Positions 1 to 7,479 of a DNA stretch of 64,000 bases are shown here, in pieces; the first letter of the stretch is position 1; each line of letters opens with the position of its first letter. Source of the stretch: Rhizomicrobium sp. (lineage in GTDB: Bacteria; Pseudomonadota; Alphaproteobacteria; Micropepsales; Micropepsaceae); contig JBBCHM010000001.1 of the NCBI GenBank assembly GCA_037200045.1, positions 1,922,001 to 1,986,000 of the forward strand. The letters run 5' to 3'. A program made the translations under genes and the position numbers. The notes below the pieces were generated by a model. It saw nothing but the letters and a program-made list of their open reading frames with translations, did no database searches and was not told the DNA's origin.

Positions 1-93
1 GAGCTGGGAGGCGACGAAGAGAAGGCATGGAAGCGGAGACACGATGCCGCTCATGGCAATGATATGGCCCCGGAGGACGCGCCCCCGAGCTAA
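1..93 (+). CDS. C-terminal end of an unidentified protein (partial)
   Basis: Frame 1 is open from the window edge to a TAA at 91-93. It encodes the last 30 residues of a charged tail (ELGGDEEKAWKRRHDAAHGN and onward). The start lies outside the window. It sits upstream of mobilisation genes, so a plasmid/ICE backbone gene is plausible, but no family can be named from so short a tail. Confidence 0.3.
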   Translation, partial: ELGGDEEKAWKRRHDAAHGNDMAPEDAPPS

Positions 94-206
94 TCCGGGA
101 CATCAAGCTGCTCAAGGGTCTCTTCCACCGCATGCTGCTTAAGATCGTTGATGGTAGCGACCGGTATTACGACTACGCCACGCTGGATTATCCGTTGAGG
201 CCATAG
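64..206 (+). other. Possible frame-shifted remnant or short ORF
   Basis: Frame 3 is open from 63 to a TAG at 204-206 and encodes a protein-like stretch (KIVDGSDRYYDYATLDYPLR) with its only ATG at 132. It overlaps the end of the frame-1 tail, so it could be a small coupled gene or the out-of-frame continuation of a broken one. Nothing recognisable follows from 207 to 360. Confidence 0.2.
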
Positions 207-360
207 CGCGAACCCGTGCCGCCGGCCGAGCCGGTATAACCCCGAAGGTGCGCCGTCAAAACGGGAGACAGCAGTTAGGAGAGAAATGTTTGGGCGCCCT
301 TTAAGGACCGGGCTCTAGGCGCTTCGCGTAAGGATAGAGAAAATGCCATTCCCGCGATAC

Positions 361-786
361 TTACAGCTTTAGGTGGGCTCCTATCCAGCTTGCGATCTGG
401 GCCAGAAGCGGATGGTTGGTCGCGTTTAGAATCATCCCGATGATCGTTACGACCAAGGTGTATTGCATTACGCCGCTACCAAAGGGCTCACTCCAGATTC
501 GAGCAGCTAGCGTCGTCGCCCGGTTTGGGCAGGAACCGCAATCGGGTTTCGCGCCCCTTGTTGACGCTCCGGCAGTCGAAGCTTCGCGCGCCTTGCGCTC
601 CGATTCTTCCCGACGGATCCGTTTCAAAAGTTGGGTGGCTTCGGCTTTCGTGCGCTCGTAGCTCTTTGTCGCTTCGTCAGAAGCTCTTGTTTCGGCTTCG
701 CGCTTTTCTCTTTCGCGGCGCAACTCTTCCGGCGTCGGCTCTAGCCTGACACCCGCAATACCCTGGGAGTTGACATAGACGCACAT
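361..786 (-). CDS. Small coiled-coil protein with C-terminal membrane segment
   Basis: A 141-residue product. Residues 15-70 are highly charged and heptad-like (EELRREREKREAETR), which predicts a coiled coil. A CGSC pair lies near residue 83, and residues 104-135 are hydrophobic (MQYTLVVTIIGMIL), which predicts one membrane segment at the C-terminus. The pattern suits a small membrane-anchored accessory protein of a plasmid or ICE. I do not recognise a family. The start ATG at 786 has no strong Shine-Dalgarno sequence. The opposite strand also holds short ORFs, but they lack protein-like composition. Confidence 0.4.
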   Translation of the reverse strand: MCVYVNSQGIAGVRLEPTPEELRREREKREAETRASDEATKSYERTKAEATQLLKRIRREESERKAREASTAGASTRGAKPDCGSCPNRATTLAARIWSEPFGSGVMQYTLVVTIIGMILNATNHPLLAQIASWIGAHLKL

Positions 787-860
787 GACCCGCCGCGATC
801 ATGACAGCAGTCACCCGAAATCGTCGTACCAATTCTTGAAGATTTCAAGACAAACCGGCT

Positions 861-1112
861 TCAGGGAGCCGGTGGTGCAATATTCTGGCTTTTATTGGCC
901 CGTCTCGACCGGACGATTGCCGCTACCACGATCGCGGCACCTAGGGTGCAACACGCAATTGCCGCGTCGGCCACATACTCGACCTTCACCGAATCCTTGC
1001 CCTGGCGATAAGCTAATATCGCAGGCGCGTTTGTGGCGAGTGATCCGACGGTGAGACCAACGGCGAGCGCACTAACCGTGCGGCCCGGATATCTGTTTTG
1101 AGAATCGGCCAT
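861..1112 (-). CDS. Small two-segment membrane protein
   Basis: About 83 residues from the ATG at 1112. A longer version could start at a TTG at 1160. Two hydrophobic stretches (TVSALAVGLTVGSLATNAPA and ADAAIACCTLGAAIVVAAIV) predict two membrane helices, and the tail is short and basic. It lies 74 bp upstream of the coiled-coil gene on the same strand, so the two may be co-transcribed. An AAGGAG lies about 18 nt before the ATG, which is too far for a good ribosome site, so the start is uncertain. No family is recognised. Confidence 0.35.
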   Translation of the reverse strand: MADSQNRYPGRTVSALAVGLTVGSLATNAPAILAYRQGKDSVKVEYVADAAIACCTLGAAIVVAAIVRSRRANKSQNIAPPAP

Positions 1113-1466
1113 ATGTATGCGCTCGTTGTCATACTCCTTGGAGTCACCCCTTTCTTGCAAACTGCTAGCAGTTTGTCACTCGGGTCTAAGTAACTCGACA
1201 ACCACGTACTTTTTGAAAGTATTCGAGGACGCTTTCGGATTTTGTCGCTCGTGTTGTTCCTTTGGCAAAGCCACGCTAGCGGCCTTCCAAAGATGCGTAG
1301 TTCTGCACGGGCGCGCGCCGCCATCAAAACCGAACAGGGGCCCGCCCTTCGGGCACCCATTACGGCAAGGGCCTTCGGCTTTTTGACAGCACCGCTTGAC
1401 CGCCCGTGCGGACGAACCGCATCGAGGCCGCGATGAGCGTGGCTTCAAAATCGAAAGGAACATCAC
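1113..1466. other. Non-coding stretch with terminator-like hairpins
   Basis: No convincing gene. It holds two adjacent hairpins: GCCCG-CCCTT-CGGGC at 1340-1354, and a short GCC-TTC-GGC stem near 1369-1377 followed by a T run. It probably contains the promoter and leader of the two small genes that start at 1467, plus the divergent promoter of the minus-strand pair. Open frames across it are overlapping GC-rich shadows. Confidence 0.4.
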
Positions 1467-1688
1467 ATGAAAAAGACGACAAAACCCCAAGAGAAGAAGC
1501 TTCCCGCCTATCGCATCTACAGCGTGACGAAGAACGGCGAAGACAAGTCGAACTGGTTCGAGATCGGCGCAGCGTGGAAACACGGCGACGGCAAAGGCTT
1601 CGGCCTCCAGTTCCGGGCCCTCCCGCTACCCGGCGCGGAAATCGTCCTCCGCGAACCGAAGCCGGTAATCGTCGGAGACGACAAGTGA
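1467..1688 (+). CDS. Small conserved plasmid/ICE protein
   Basis: A 73-residue product with a clear start: ATG at 1467, preceded by AAAGGA. The core (SNWFEIGAAWKHGDGKGFG) resembles in style the one-domain proteins common on alphaproteobacterial plasmids and ICEs, such as DUF736-like proteins, but I cannot confirm the family. The stop overlaps the GTG start of the next gene (GTGA at 1685-1688), so translation is probably coupled. A long open frame from 1406 overlaps it in another frame; that is an artefact upstream of the real second gene. Confidence 0.6.
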   Translation: MKKTTKPQEKKLPAYRIYSVTKNGEDKSNWFEIGAAWKHGDGKGFGLQFRALPLPGAEIVLREPKPVIVGDDK

Positions 1689-2050
1689 GCCGCGCCGCGA
1701 ATAAGGCTTCCGGCCGTTCTCCCCGCCGCAAGGCGGGGAGGGCTGCGCCGAAAAAGCAGAAGGTTCAGCACTTCATGCTCGCCGTTGACGGGCAGGAAAT
1801 GCGGGTGAGTTACACTCCCAACTGGTCCGACGGAGAGTTCGCCTACGGACATTTCGAATTCCGAAGTCGCCATGAACCTGCGAGACGGATTCCCATCAGC
1901 GAAACCGGCTACTTCAGCCACTTCGCGCCAATGGGCGATATCCTGGTGGCGGAGACGCCGCAGGACTACGCCCGTTCCTACGTCGAAACCGTTATCGGTC
2001 TTGGCCGAAAAGGAGCACATGGCGACAATAGCCAGCTCTCCCTGTTTTAA
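1685..2050 (+). CDS. Small basic-N-terminus protein of mobile element
   Basis: A 121-residue product starting at a GTG that overlaps the previous stop. The first 35 residues are lysine/arginine rich (SGRSPRRKAGRAAPKKQK). The rest is a compact globular sequence (MRVSYTPNWSDGEFAYGHFE). Coupling to the upstream small gene and the following terminator define a two-gene operon. The basic tail could bind nucleic acid, but that is only inference. No family is recognised. Confidence 0.55.
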   Translation: MSRAANKASGRSPRRKAGRAAPKKQKVQHFMLAVDGQEMRVSYTPNWSDGEFAYGHFEFRSRHEPARRIPISETGYFSHFAPMGDILVAETPQDYARSYVETVIGLGRKGAHGDNSQLSLF

Positions 2051-2057
2051 CTCGGTA

Positions 2058-2091
2058 AAGCCGGAGCGGTTCGCCGCTCCGGCTTTGTTTT
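2058..2091 (+). terminator. Rho-independent terminator
   Basis: A perfect 12-bp stem (AAGCCGGAGCGG, loop TTCG, CCGCTCCGGCTT at 2058-2085) is followed by TGTTTT. It lies 7 bp after the stop at 2050, as expected for the end of the two-gene operon. Confidence 0.85.
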
Positions 2092-2184
2092 CGCGTTCTA
2101 AATCGCTGATCTGGCACGGTTTGCATGAAAGTAAACCACGGCGGCTTCTTGCAGCTATAATCCTCCGGCAACCCCCGGAGACCC

Positions 2185-2502
2185 ATGGCCTGTCCTCCAC
2201 GCGTTATTTTTCTGCCCGGCCCCGTCGAAGAGCCGAAGAGGCCGGACGAAACCCCAAAGGGCGAAACCGGCAAGCATGGAGTCCATGGTGCAACAGAGCC
2301 GCGTCCGAACGGACAGTTCGACGGAGGCGAAGACCCTGACAGCAAGAGGACTTATCCATCACAGGGTCGCGGCGGACGCGAGCGCTGGATCGGCGACAAT
2401 ACCTACGACCCCGAATTCGAACTCGAATTTCCCCATGCGCGCCGCGACCGCACACGCCGCCGTCGCTGGTCGCAGCCTCAGCCGATGCGGCTCCGCTTCT
2501 GA
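2185..2502 (+). CDS. Hypothetical proline/charged-rich small protein
   Basis: A 105-residue open frame from an ATG at 2185 whose C-terminal half is protein-like (RERWIGDNTYDPEFELEFPH) and ends basic. It converges on, and overlaps by 25 bp, the 3' end of the coupling-protein gene. The low-complexity N-terminal half and the absence of a clear ribosome site keep confidence low. No family is recognised. Confidence 0.3.
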   Translation: MACPPRVIFLPGPVEEPKRPDETPKGETGKHGVHGATEPRPNGQFDGGEDPDSKRTYPSQGRGGRERWIGDNTYDPEFELEFPHARRDRTRRRRWSQPQPMRLRF

Positions 2503-3845
2503 TAGTAGGGATTGGGATCGGCCCTGCTCTTCCACACCGGGTTGTCCCAATAGTTCATGCCAAAGAACGGCACCGGCTTCATGCTGCCTGCGACGAAGAG
2601 GATGCCTTGTCCTTCGCCCATATCAAGAAGCTCCTGCGGCAGAAACACGGGCCGCCCGAACTGCTGATAAGTCAGCCCTTCATTGGAGCTTTGGTTTTTC
2701 GGCGAAAGGCTGTCGCCCGTATTGTAGCCGAGCGCGACTTCCGTTGCCTTCGTCGCGCGCTCGCTCATCCAGCCGGCGGTAGTGAGATCGTTCGGCGCAA
2801 AGCCCTGAACGATCCCGGCGTTGGCGACGAAGGTTTCCCACCGTTCCTTGTAGAGGGCTTTTAGCTGGGTCAGGTCTTGCAAGATCGGCCAGACCTGGAC
2901 GCCGTATCCGCGCACGAGACCGAGCGCATCCTCGATTGGCGGCAGATGGTCGAGTTGCGCGAATTCGTCGAGGATAAAAAGCGTTCGCAAGCCTCCGGGC
3001 GAATAAAGCGCGCGGAGCGCGCTGACGATCACGAGCCGGAGCCAGACACTGTGCGTCCGCATTTGCTCGGCGGGCAGTATGAGATAAACCGTCGTCGGCT
3101 TTTTCTTGAGCGCGCGGAAATCGACATCGTTGCGCGCTATGTTTTCGCGCAGCGGCAGCGAAAGTATCCACTGCGTTTGCGAGTCCGCCGACGACTGAAT
3201 GCTGGAGATTTCATTGCTATCCCTCCCAAATCGCGAGGCGAGGCTGGCGATCTCGTATCCGCCCTCGGCCACCATCTGCTCGATTGTCTTTCGTAAGCCC
3301 CCTACGAGTTTCTTTTTGCCGTCGCCATCCGGCTCGTGCCGATCTCCCTCCGTCAGCATGAAGCGGACATTGCCGAGTTGGGGCACGCGCTTCTGGCGGT
3401 TCGCCAAAATGCACTCCCACATGATGAGGGCGATAACGAGACTTCGCGCGCTCTGCGTCCAATGCGGGTCGTTGCCCTCGATCTTGATGAGCGCTTCGCC
3501 AAGAGCGGCCGCATCGTCGAAGAAAGTCCGAGACGAAGGATCGAGAAAGGCAAGCGGATTGAACCCGGACGAGGGGATGCCGAGAACCCCGAACGGATTG
3601 AGGATCAGCACGTCGCCGATACTGTGGCGGTATCGCGCCGTGATGGCGGCAAGTTCGCCTTTCGGATCGATGACGATGATCGACCGCCCCGTGATCGAGA
3701 GAAGATTTGGAACGAGGACGCGCGTTGCCTTGCCTGACCCGTTCGGCCCGAAGAGCAGCAGGTGACGCTCTCCCTCATAGGTGAGTTCCGAACCAAGGCT
3801 TCCATCTTCGTGGCGATATCTGCCGAGATAGATGGAATCGGGCAT
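2478..3845 (-). CDS. Type IV coupling protein, TraG/VirD4 family
   Basis: A 455-residue ATPase that would link a relaxosome to a type IV secretion channel. The Walker A motif is GPNGSGKAT at residues 33-41, where the usual family motif is GPTGSGKG. The DPKGE segment typical of VirD4/TraG follows near 60, and Walker B is LFILDEFAQL near residue 290. The C-terminal region keeps the family's conserved FLPQELLDM. Unlike classical VirD4/TraG it starts directly at the nucleotide-binding domain and has no N-terminal membrane helices. The gene 3 bp upstream encodes a membrane protein that probably supplies them. It sits opposite mobC and the relaxase, consistent with a mobilisation role. Confidence 0.88.
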   Translation of the reverse strand: MPDSIYLGRYRHEDGSLGSELTYEGERHLLLFGPNGSGKATRVLVPNLLSITGRSIIVIDPKGELAAITARYRHSIGDVLILNPFGVLGIPSSGFNPLAFLDPSSRTFFDDAAALGEALIKIEGNDPHWTQSARSLVIALIMWECILANRQKRVPQLGNVRFMLTEGDRHEPDGDGKKKLVGGLRKTIEQMVAEGGYEIASLASRFGRDSNEISSIQSSADSQTQWILSLPLRENIARNDVDFRALKKKPTTVYLILPAEQMRTHSVWLRLVIVSALRALYSPGGLRTLFILDEFAQLDHLPPIEDALGLVRGYGVQVWPILQDLTQLKALYKERWETFVANAGIVQGFAPNDLTTAGWMSERATKATEVALGYNTGDSLSPKNQSSNEGLTYQQFGRPVFLPQELLDMGEGQGILFVAGSMKPVPFFGMNYWDNPVWKSRADPNPYYQKRSRIG

Positions 3846-3847
3846 CG

Positions 3848-4483
3848 CTAGCGCTTCGACTTTAAGGCCGCGAGCGCCTCTTCTTCCGAAGCCACGCGCC
3901 CGCTGCCGTGCGCCTTTTGCTCCGCGACCTGGCCGAGCCCCGCGCGTAGCGGCGAAGGGTCGAGGACTTTAGCGCCGGGTATGTCCTGAAAGCCGGATTG
4001 GTAGACGACCTCGACAGCGGCAAGACGCAAAGCAGAGATCAGCGGGGAGATTGCAGCTAAAGCCGCCAGACCGCCCGCCAGCCACCAAACGCCGAACGGC
4101 TTGGTGGCAAAGATGCCAACCGCAATCCCTGCGGCGATGGCAGTGGCGGCAGACATTTGCAGCAAATCCCTGCGCCGGTCGGCCTTGACCACAGCTTCTT
4201 GTTCGACCCTCTGCTTGTGCGTCGTCGGGCTATAGATCGGCTGGCCCCGATTGACGTGTTCGACCTTTTGACGCTCACCCCGCTCATCGATGATCCAGCC
4301 GAGCGATTGCCGCCGGACAAACGGGTAGATCGAAACGGCGCCGCAGAGCAGCCCGACGAATATCATCGTGGGGAGGAACGCGCCGTTGACGGCGGCAGAG
4401 ATCGACAGGAGCAGAAAGACGGCAATCGCCCCTCGGGTGTACCCAGTAACTTGTTGCCAGAAATTGGTGGACTGCCCGCTCAT
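3848..4483 (-). CDS. Membrane partner of the coupling protein
   Basis: A 211-residue product starting at ATG 4483; a TTG two codons upstream is also possible. Hydrophobic segments near residues 15-60 and 108-155 predict four membrane helices, separated by a charged cytoplasmic loop (GRQ...THKQRVEQEAVVKADRR). It is transcribed just before the coupling ATPase with a 2-bp gap. Because that ATPase lacks its own transmembrane domain, this gene probably provides the membrane anchor of a split coupling protein. That is inference from gene order and topology. No named family is recognised. Confidence 0.55.
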   Translation of the reverse strand: MSGQSTNFWQQVTGYTRGAIAVFLLLSISAAVNGAFLPTMIFVGLLCGAVSIYPFVRRQSLGWIIDERGERQKVEHVNRGQPIYSPTTHKQRVEQEAVVKADRRRDLLQMSAATAIAAGIAVGIFATKPFGVWWLAGGLAALAAISPLISALRLAAVEVVYQSGFQDIPGAKVLDPSPLRAGLGQVAEQKAHGSGRVASEEEALAALKSKR

Positions 4484-4990
4484 CGCCAACCTATCGCAAT
4501 ATAATTACTCGCTTTTTCATACGCCGCTATTCGCACGTTACCTTTTTTTGGGCCCGCAAGTATTTCTGGTCTGGTATAAATCCCACATGCCGAGCGACCG
4601 CCGGAATGTGAGGTGACTGCCCTTCCTCACACGTCGTATCCCCCTAAATTTGGGGGTGCGATGCTCTGGTTCAAAAACTCAAAGGAAGGGTAGATTCGGA
4701 AAATAAGATTGAGGGCAAGCCATGCGCGGTAATACGCGGCGCAGTCCCGGCAGTGCCGATCCTGCTTGCGCTCCGCGCGGCTTGGCAGGGGCTCTCCGGC
4801 CCCGTGCACCCCGGCCAAGAGGAGCCTTGCCCCTCGTTGGATCACCCGCGCGGGAACGCTCCGCCTCCCGCCCCACAGGCCGAAGGGTACGCCCCCTCGG
4901 CGCCCGCGCTCAAGGAGCCTTGCTCCCCGAGACCCCAGCGCGGAGGGGGCCCAGCCCCCTTCCGCACCACCCCTACATGGGATGTTTCCC
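4484..4990. other. Candidate oriT / mob intergenic region
   Basis: A 507-bp stretch between the divergent coupling-protein and mobC genes. An AT-containing hairpin, CCCCC-TAAATTT-GGGGG, lies at 4640-4656. The part nearest mobC is very GC rich, with repeated GAGGAGCC/AAGGAGCC motifs at 4818-4920. In MOBP elements oriT usually lies directly upstream of mobC and the relaxase, so the hairpin is the best oriT landmark here. The nick site cannot be fixed by eye. An open frame from 4766 runs into mobC but is unlikely to be coding before 4991. Confidence 0.4.
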
Positions 4991-5347
4991 ATGACGAGCG
5001 GCAGCGAAAAGCGGGTTCGCACCCGCATCTTTCCGATCCGGCTGTCCGATGAGGAGCGCGCCATCGTCGAGGCCAAGGCCGAAAGAGCCGGTCTCACGCC
5101 GAGCAGCTATGCGCGCCAAATCCTTCTCGACGCACCTGCGCCCCGGCAGGTGAGGCGCCCGCCGGTCGAGCGCCGCGAGCTCGCAAGGCTCCTTGGCGAA
5201 CTCGGCAAGATCGGCGGCAACCTGAACCAGCTAGCCAAAGCGGCCAACCAGGGCCTCACCGTCTACCAGAACGAAATCCTCCTCGCGCTTGGAGGCCTGA
5301 AAGTGGTTCGCGAAGCCATACTTCGCGCGCTGGGCCGCGAGCCATGA
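4991..5347 (+). CDS. mobC: MobC-like relaxosome accessory protein
   Basis: A 118-residue product from ATG 4991; ATG 4982 is an in-frame alternative. The N-terminus looks like a ribbon-helix-helix segment (RTRIFPIRLSDEERAIVEAK), followed by the MobC signature near residues 68-82 (LARLLGELGKIGGNLNQLAK). MobC proteins bind oriT and help the relaxase open the DNA. Its stop overlaps the relaxase ATG (ATGA, 5344-5347), showing translational coupling. A longer start at 4766 would add a GC-rich low-complexity region and is rejected. Confidence 0.8.
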   Translation: MTSGSEKRVRTRIFPIRLSDEERAIVEAKAERAGLTPSSYARQILLDAPAPRQVRRPPVERRELARLLGELGKIGGNLNQLAKAANQGLTVYQNEILLALGGLKVVREAILRALGREP

Positions 5348-6597
5348 TCATCAAGGGCAAATCGCGCGCAGGGCCCGCAGCTCTGGCAAAGCACCTCGGC
5401 AACGCGGAAACCAACGAGAGGGTCACGCTTCTCGGCACACGGGGAACAGTCGCCGAGGATCTTCGCGGCGCGCTTCTGGAAATGGACGCCTACGCGGCCG
5501 GAACGAGATGCGAGAAGTCTCTTTATCACGCGGCGATCAGCCCCGGCCCGCAATATCGGCTGACAGAGGAGCAACGAGAACAGGCCTTCGATGCTTTGGA
5601 AGCGAAACTCGGATTTGAGGGGCATGCGCGCGTCGTTGTGCTGCACGAGAAATTAGGAAGGCAGCATTTCCACGTCGTGTGGTCGAGGATCGACCTCGAT
5701 CAGATGAAATCCATTTCGGACAGCCACAATTATCGGAAGCACGAGGAAGTCTCCCGCGAACTGGAAAGATTGTTCGGGCATGAGAAGGTACAAGGCGCGC
5801 ACCATGAGCGCGACGGCGTGAAGCGCCCCGACCGCACGCCGAGCCGTTCCGAACTCCGGCAGGAAGAAAGGACGGGCATCAAGGGCAAGCAGGTCAAAGA
5901 GGAAATTACGCAGGTGTTCCGCTCCGCCGACAACGCAGAAACGTTTCGGGCGGCCCTTGAAGATGCAGGATACGTCCTTGCCAAAGGCGACCGTCGCGAC
6001 TTCGTGGTGATCGACCGTGGCCGCGGTATTCACAGCCTTGCCCGACGCATTGATGACATTAAAGCTGCCGAGCTTCGGGGATTTATGTCGTCGATCGATC
6101 GTGAAGCATTGCCCGATATCGAGAAGGCGAAGGAGATAGCCGCAAGCCGCCGCGCCGCAGTTGAGGAACTCGAAGAGGTGAGATCGAAGAACCTCCAGGA
6201 CAAAGCTTATGCGCGCGGGGACGACTACGTTAGTCAAAGCAGTGCCGCCCAAAAGGATCACAAGAAGCGTCAAGCCCGACTCAATGAGCAGGGAGAGGCG
6301 ATAAGAATGTTCGACTACGGCGACCCCGATCGCCAGGAAGAAGAGAAGCAAAAGGCGCGGCGTTCGGAGGAAAACGACCGAAGGCGGCGCGACCAGGAAG
6401 ACAAAGACAAGAAGGCTGCACCGAGCGAAGGGCGCGGATCAAAGCAAAACACGAAGGAGCCTCCGGGCGAAGTTACCGATCAAATGGCGCGCGCTTTTGA
6501 GAAGTTGCAGGAGAAGGAGGAAAGCGGCGATGGCCATGACGACGACCCCGACCGGCAACGCGAGGCTCCCGGTGGAGGCCGCACCCGGAGCCGCTAA
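5344..6597 (+). CDS. Relaxase, VirD2/MobA type (MOBP-like)
   Basis: A 417-residue protein expected to nick oriT and pilot the strand through transfer. Residues 1-115 form the relaxase core with the metal-binding HxH motif in GRQHFHVVWSRID near residues 104-116. Catalytic tyrosine candidates lie upstream (Y49, Y59 region). The HNYRKHEEV segment near 128 matches VirD2-type relaxases. From about residue 255 the protein is a long charged coiled coil ending in RE/RK-rich low complexity, typical of MobA tails. It is coupled to mobC. No primase or helicase domain is present. Confidence 0.85.
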   Translation: MIIKGKSRAGPAALAKHLGNAETNERVTLLGTRGTVAEDLRGALLEMDAYAAGTRCEKSLYHAAISPGPQYRLTEEQREQAFDALEAKLGFEGHARVVVLHEKLGRQHFHVVWSRIDLDQMKSISDSHNYRKHEEVSRELERLFGHEKVQGAHHERDGVKRPDRTPSRSELRQEERTGIKGKQVKEEITQVFRSADNAETFRAALEDAGYVLAKGDRRDFVVIDRGRGIHSLARRIDDIKAAELRGFMSSIDREALPDIEKAKEIAASRRAAVEELEEVRSKNLQDKAYARGDDYVSQSSAAQKDHKKRQARLNEQGEAIRMFDYGDPDRQEEEKQKARRSEENDRRRRDQEDKDKKAAPSEGRGSKQNTKEPPGEVTDQMARAFEKLQEKEESGDGHDDDPDRQREAPGGGRTRSR

Positions 6598-6667
6598 GGG
6601 CAGCGTTTGGCCAATGCTGGAAGCGGCTTTGCGGGATGGGTTTGCATGGGCTCCTCAAAATGAGTGA
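6530..6667 (+). CDS. Short ORF overlapping the relaxase end
   Basis: A 45-codon frame starting at ATG 6530, 9 nt after a strong AAGGAGG, encoding a small protein ending WPMLEAALRDGFAWAPQNE. The ribosome site is better than that of many neighbours. It may be the truncated first part of a mob-operon gene cut off by arrival of the recombinase unit at 6770, or a genuine small protein. No family is recognised. Confidence 0.4.
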   Translation: MAMTTTPTGNARLPVEAAPGAAKGSVWPMLEAALRDGFAWAPQNE

Positions 6668-6769
6668 TGCCATTCGGACGTTATTCCGAGCTGCCAGTTC
6701 GAATTTGACCATGCGGCATTGTTCGAGCCTTCAGCTATCGCAGCGCTGGCCATTCATCCGTGTACAGAG

Positions 6770-6794
6770 TAAACACTATGGCCGATAGTGTTCA
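6770..6794 (+). repeat. 25-bp inverted repeat, left copy
   Basis: Core AACACTAT-GGCCG-ATAGTGTT with two further matching bases on each side. It is an exact reverse complement of 8529-8553. The internal dyad plus asymmetric 5-7 nt spacer resembles a recombinase crossover site, or a repressor operator. The GTG start of the recombinase (6788) lies inside it. Confidence 0.9.
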
Positions 6795-7474
6795 CTTCGG
6801 ATTCAGCGAGTCAATGGGCCGATTTGGCTTTTGAAAAAATTTTCCTTCAGTGTTTTGCGATGCAGTTGTCACTTCATGATAAATTGGGCCGGAGAAAATA
6901 CCTGACTCCGCAACAGCGGGCCGAGTTTATTCGTGCCGCGCTGCGCAAAGGGGGCGCGCACGGATCATTCTGTTTGGTACTCGCGCTAACTGGAGCCCGG
7001 ATTTCAGAGGTTCTACGGCTTACATGCGCTCGGGTCGATGTCGATGATGCGGCCATAATATTTGAGACATTGAAACGCCGATCTCGGGGCGTGTTTCGAG
7101 CGGTGCCCGTTCCCGACATGGTAATGCGAATGCTGTGCAACGTGCACTCGATCCCGAATAGAATGAGTGCCGATGCGGGAGATCGAAGACTGTGGCCTTG
7201 GTGCCGCACAACCGCATGGAAATGCGTCAAGGATATTGGCGTTTCGGCAGGGCTCCCGAGGCAACTTGTTCAGCCGAAGGCCTTACGACACGCATTTGGC
7301 ATTAATGCCGTGCAGGAGAAAATTGCGCTGACGCTTATCCAAAGATGGCTTGGTCATGCAAAAATTGAGACCACAGCGATCTACGCTACACCAATTGGTG
7401 ATGAGGAACGTGCATTAGCGAAGTTGCTGTGGTCCGCATTGCCTACGGAGACTACTGGACGCAAGAACCCCTAG
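6788..7474 (+). CDS. Small tyrosine recombinase/integrase
   Basis: A 228-residue product from GTG 6788 (an ATG at 6860 is an alternative). It would cut and rejoin DNA at specific sites. Catalytic-domain signatures: first arginine in LTGARISEVLRL near residue 70, KALRHAFG near 164 where the usual H-x-x-R has K in the histidine place, then LGHAKIETTAIYA near 187 with the H and the nucleophilic Y. The N-terminal core-binding domain is very short, about 40 residues, so this is a minimal integrase. It lies inside the inverted repeats and converges on the HEPN gene. It is more AT rich than the core genes. Confidence 0.85.
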   Translation: MFTSDSASQWADLAFEKIFLQCFAMQLSLHDKLGRRKYLTPQQRAEFIRAALRKGGAHGSFCLVLALTGARISEVLRLTCARVDVDDAAIIFETLKRRSRGVFRAVPVPDMVMRMLCNVHSIPNRMSADAGDRRLWPWCRTTAWKCVKDIGVSAGLPRQLVQPKALRHAFGINAVQEKIALTLIQRWLGHAKIETTAIYATPIGDEERALAKLLWSALPTETTGRKNP

Positions 7475-7479
7475 TGGCC

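Noticed and set aside
1406..1684. N-terminal extension of the 1685-2050 gene
   Set aside because: It overlaps the small gene at 1467 in another frame, and a GTG start overlapping the stop is more natural.
1..6700. Complete conjugative plasmid or ICE
   Set aside because: Coupling protein, MobC and relaxase are present but no type IV secretion channel genes are seen, so only mobilisation is supported.
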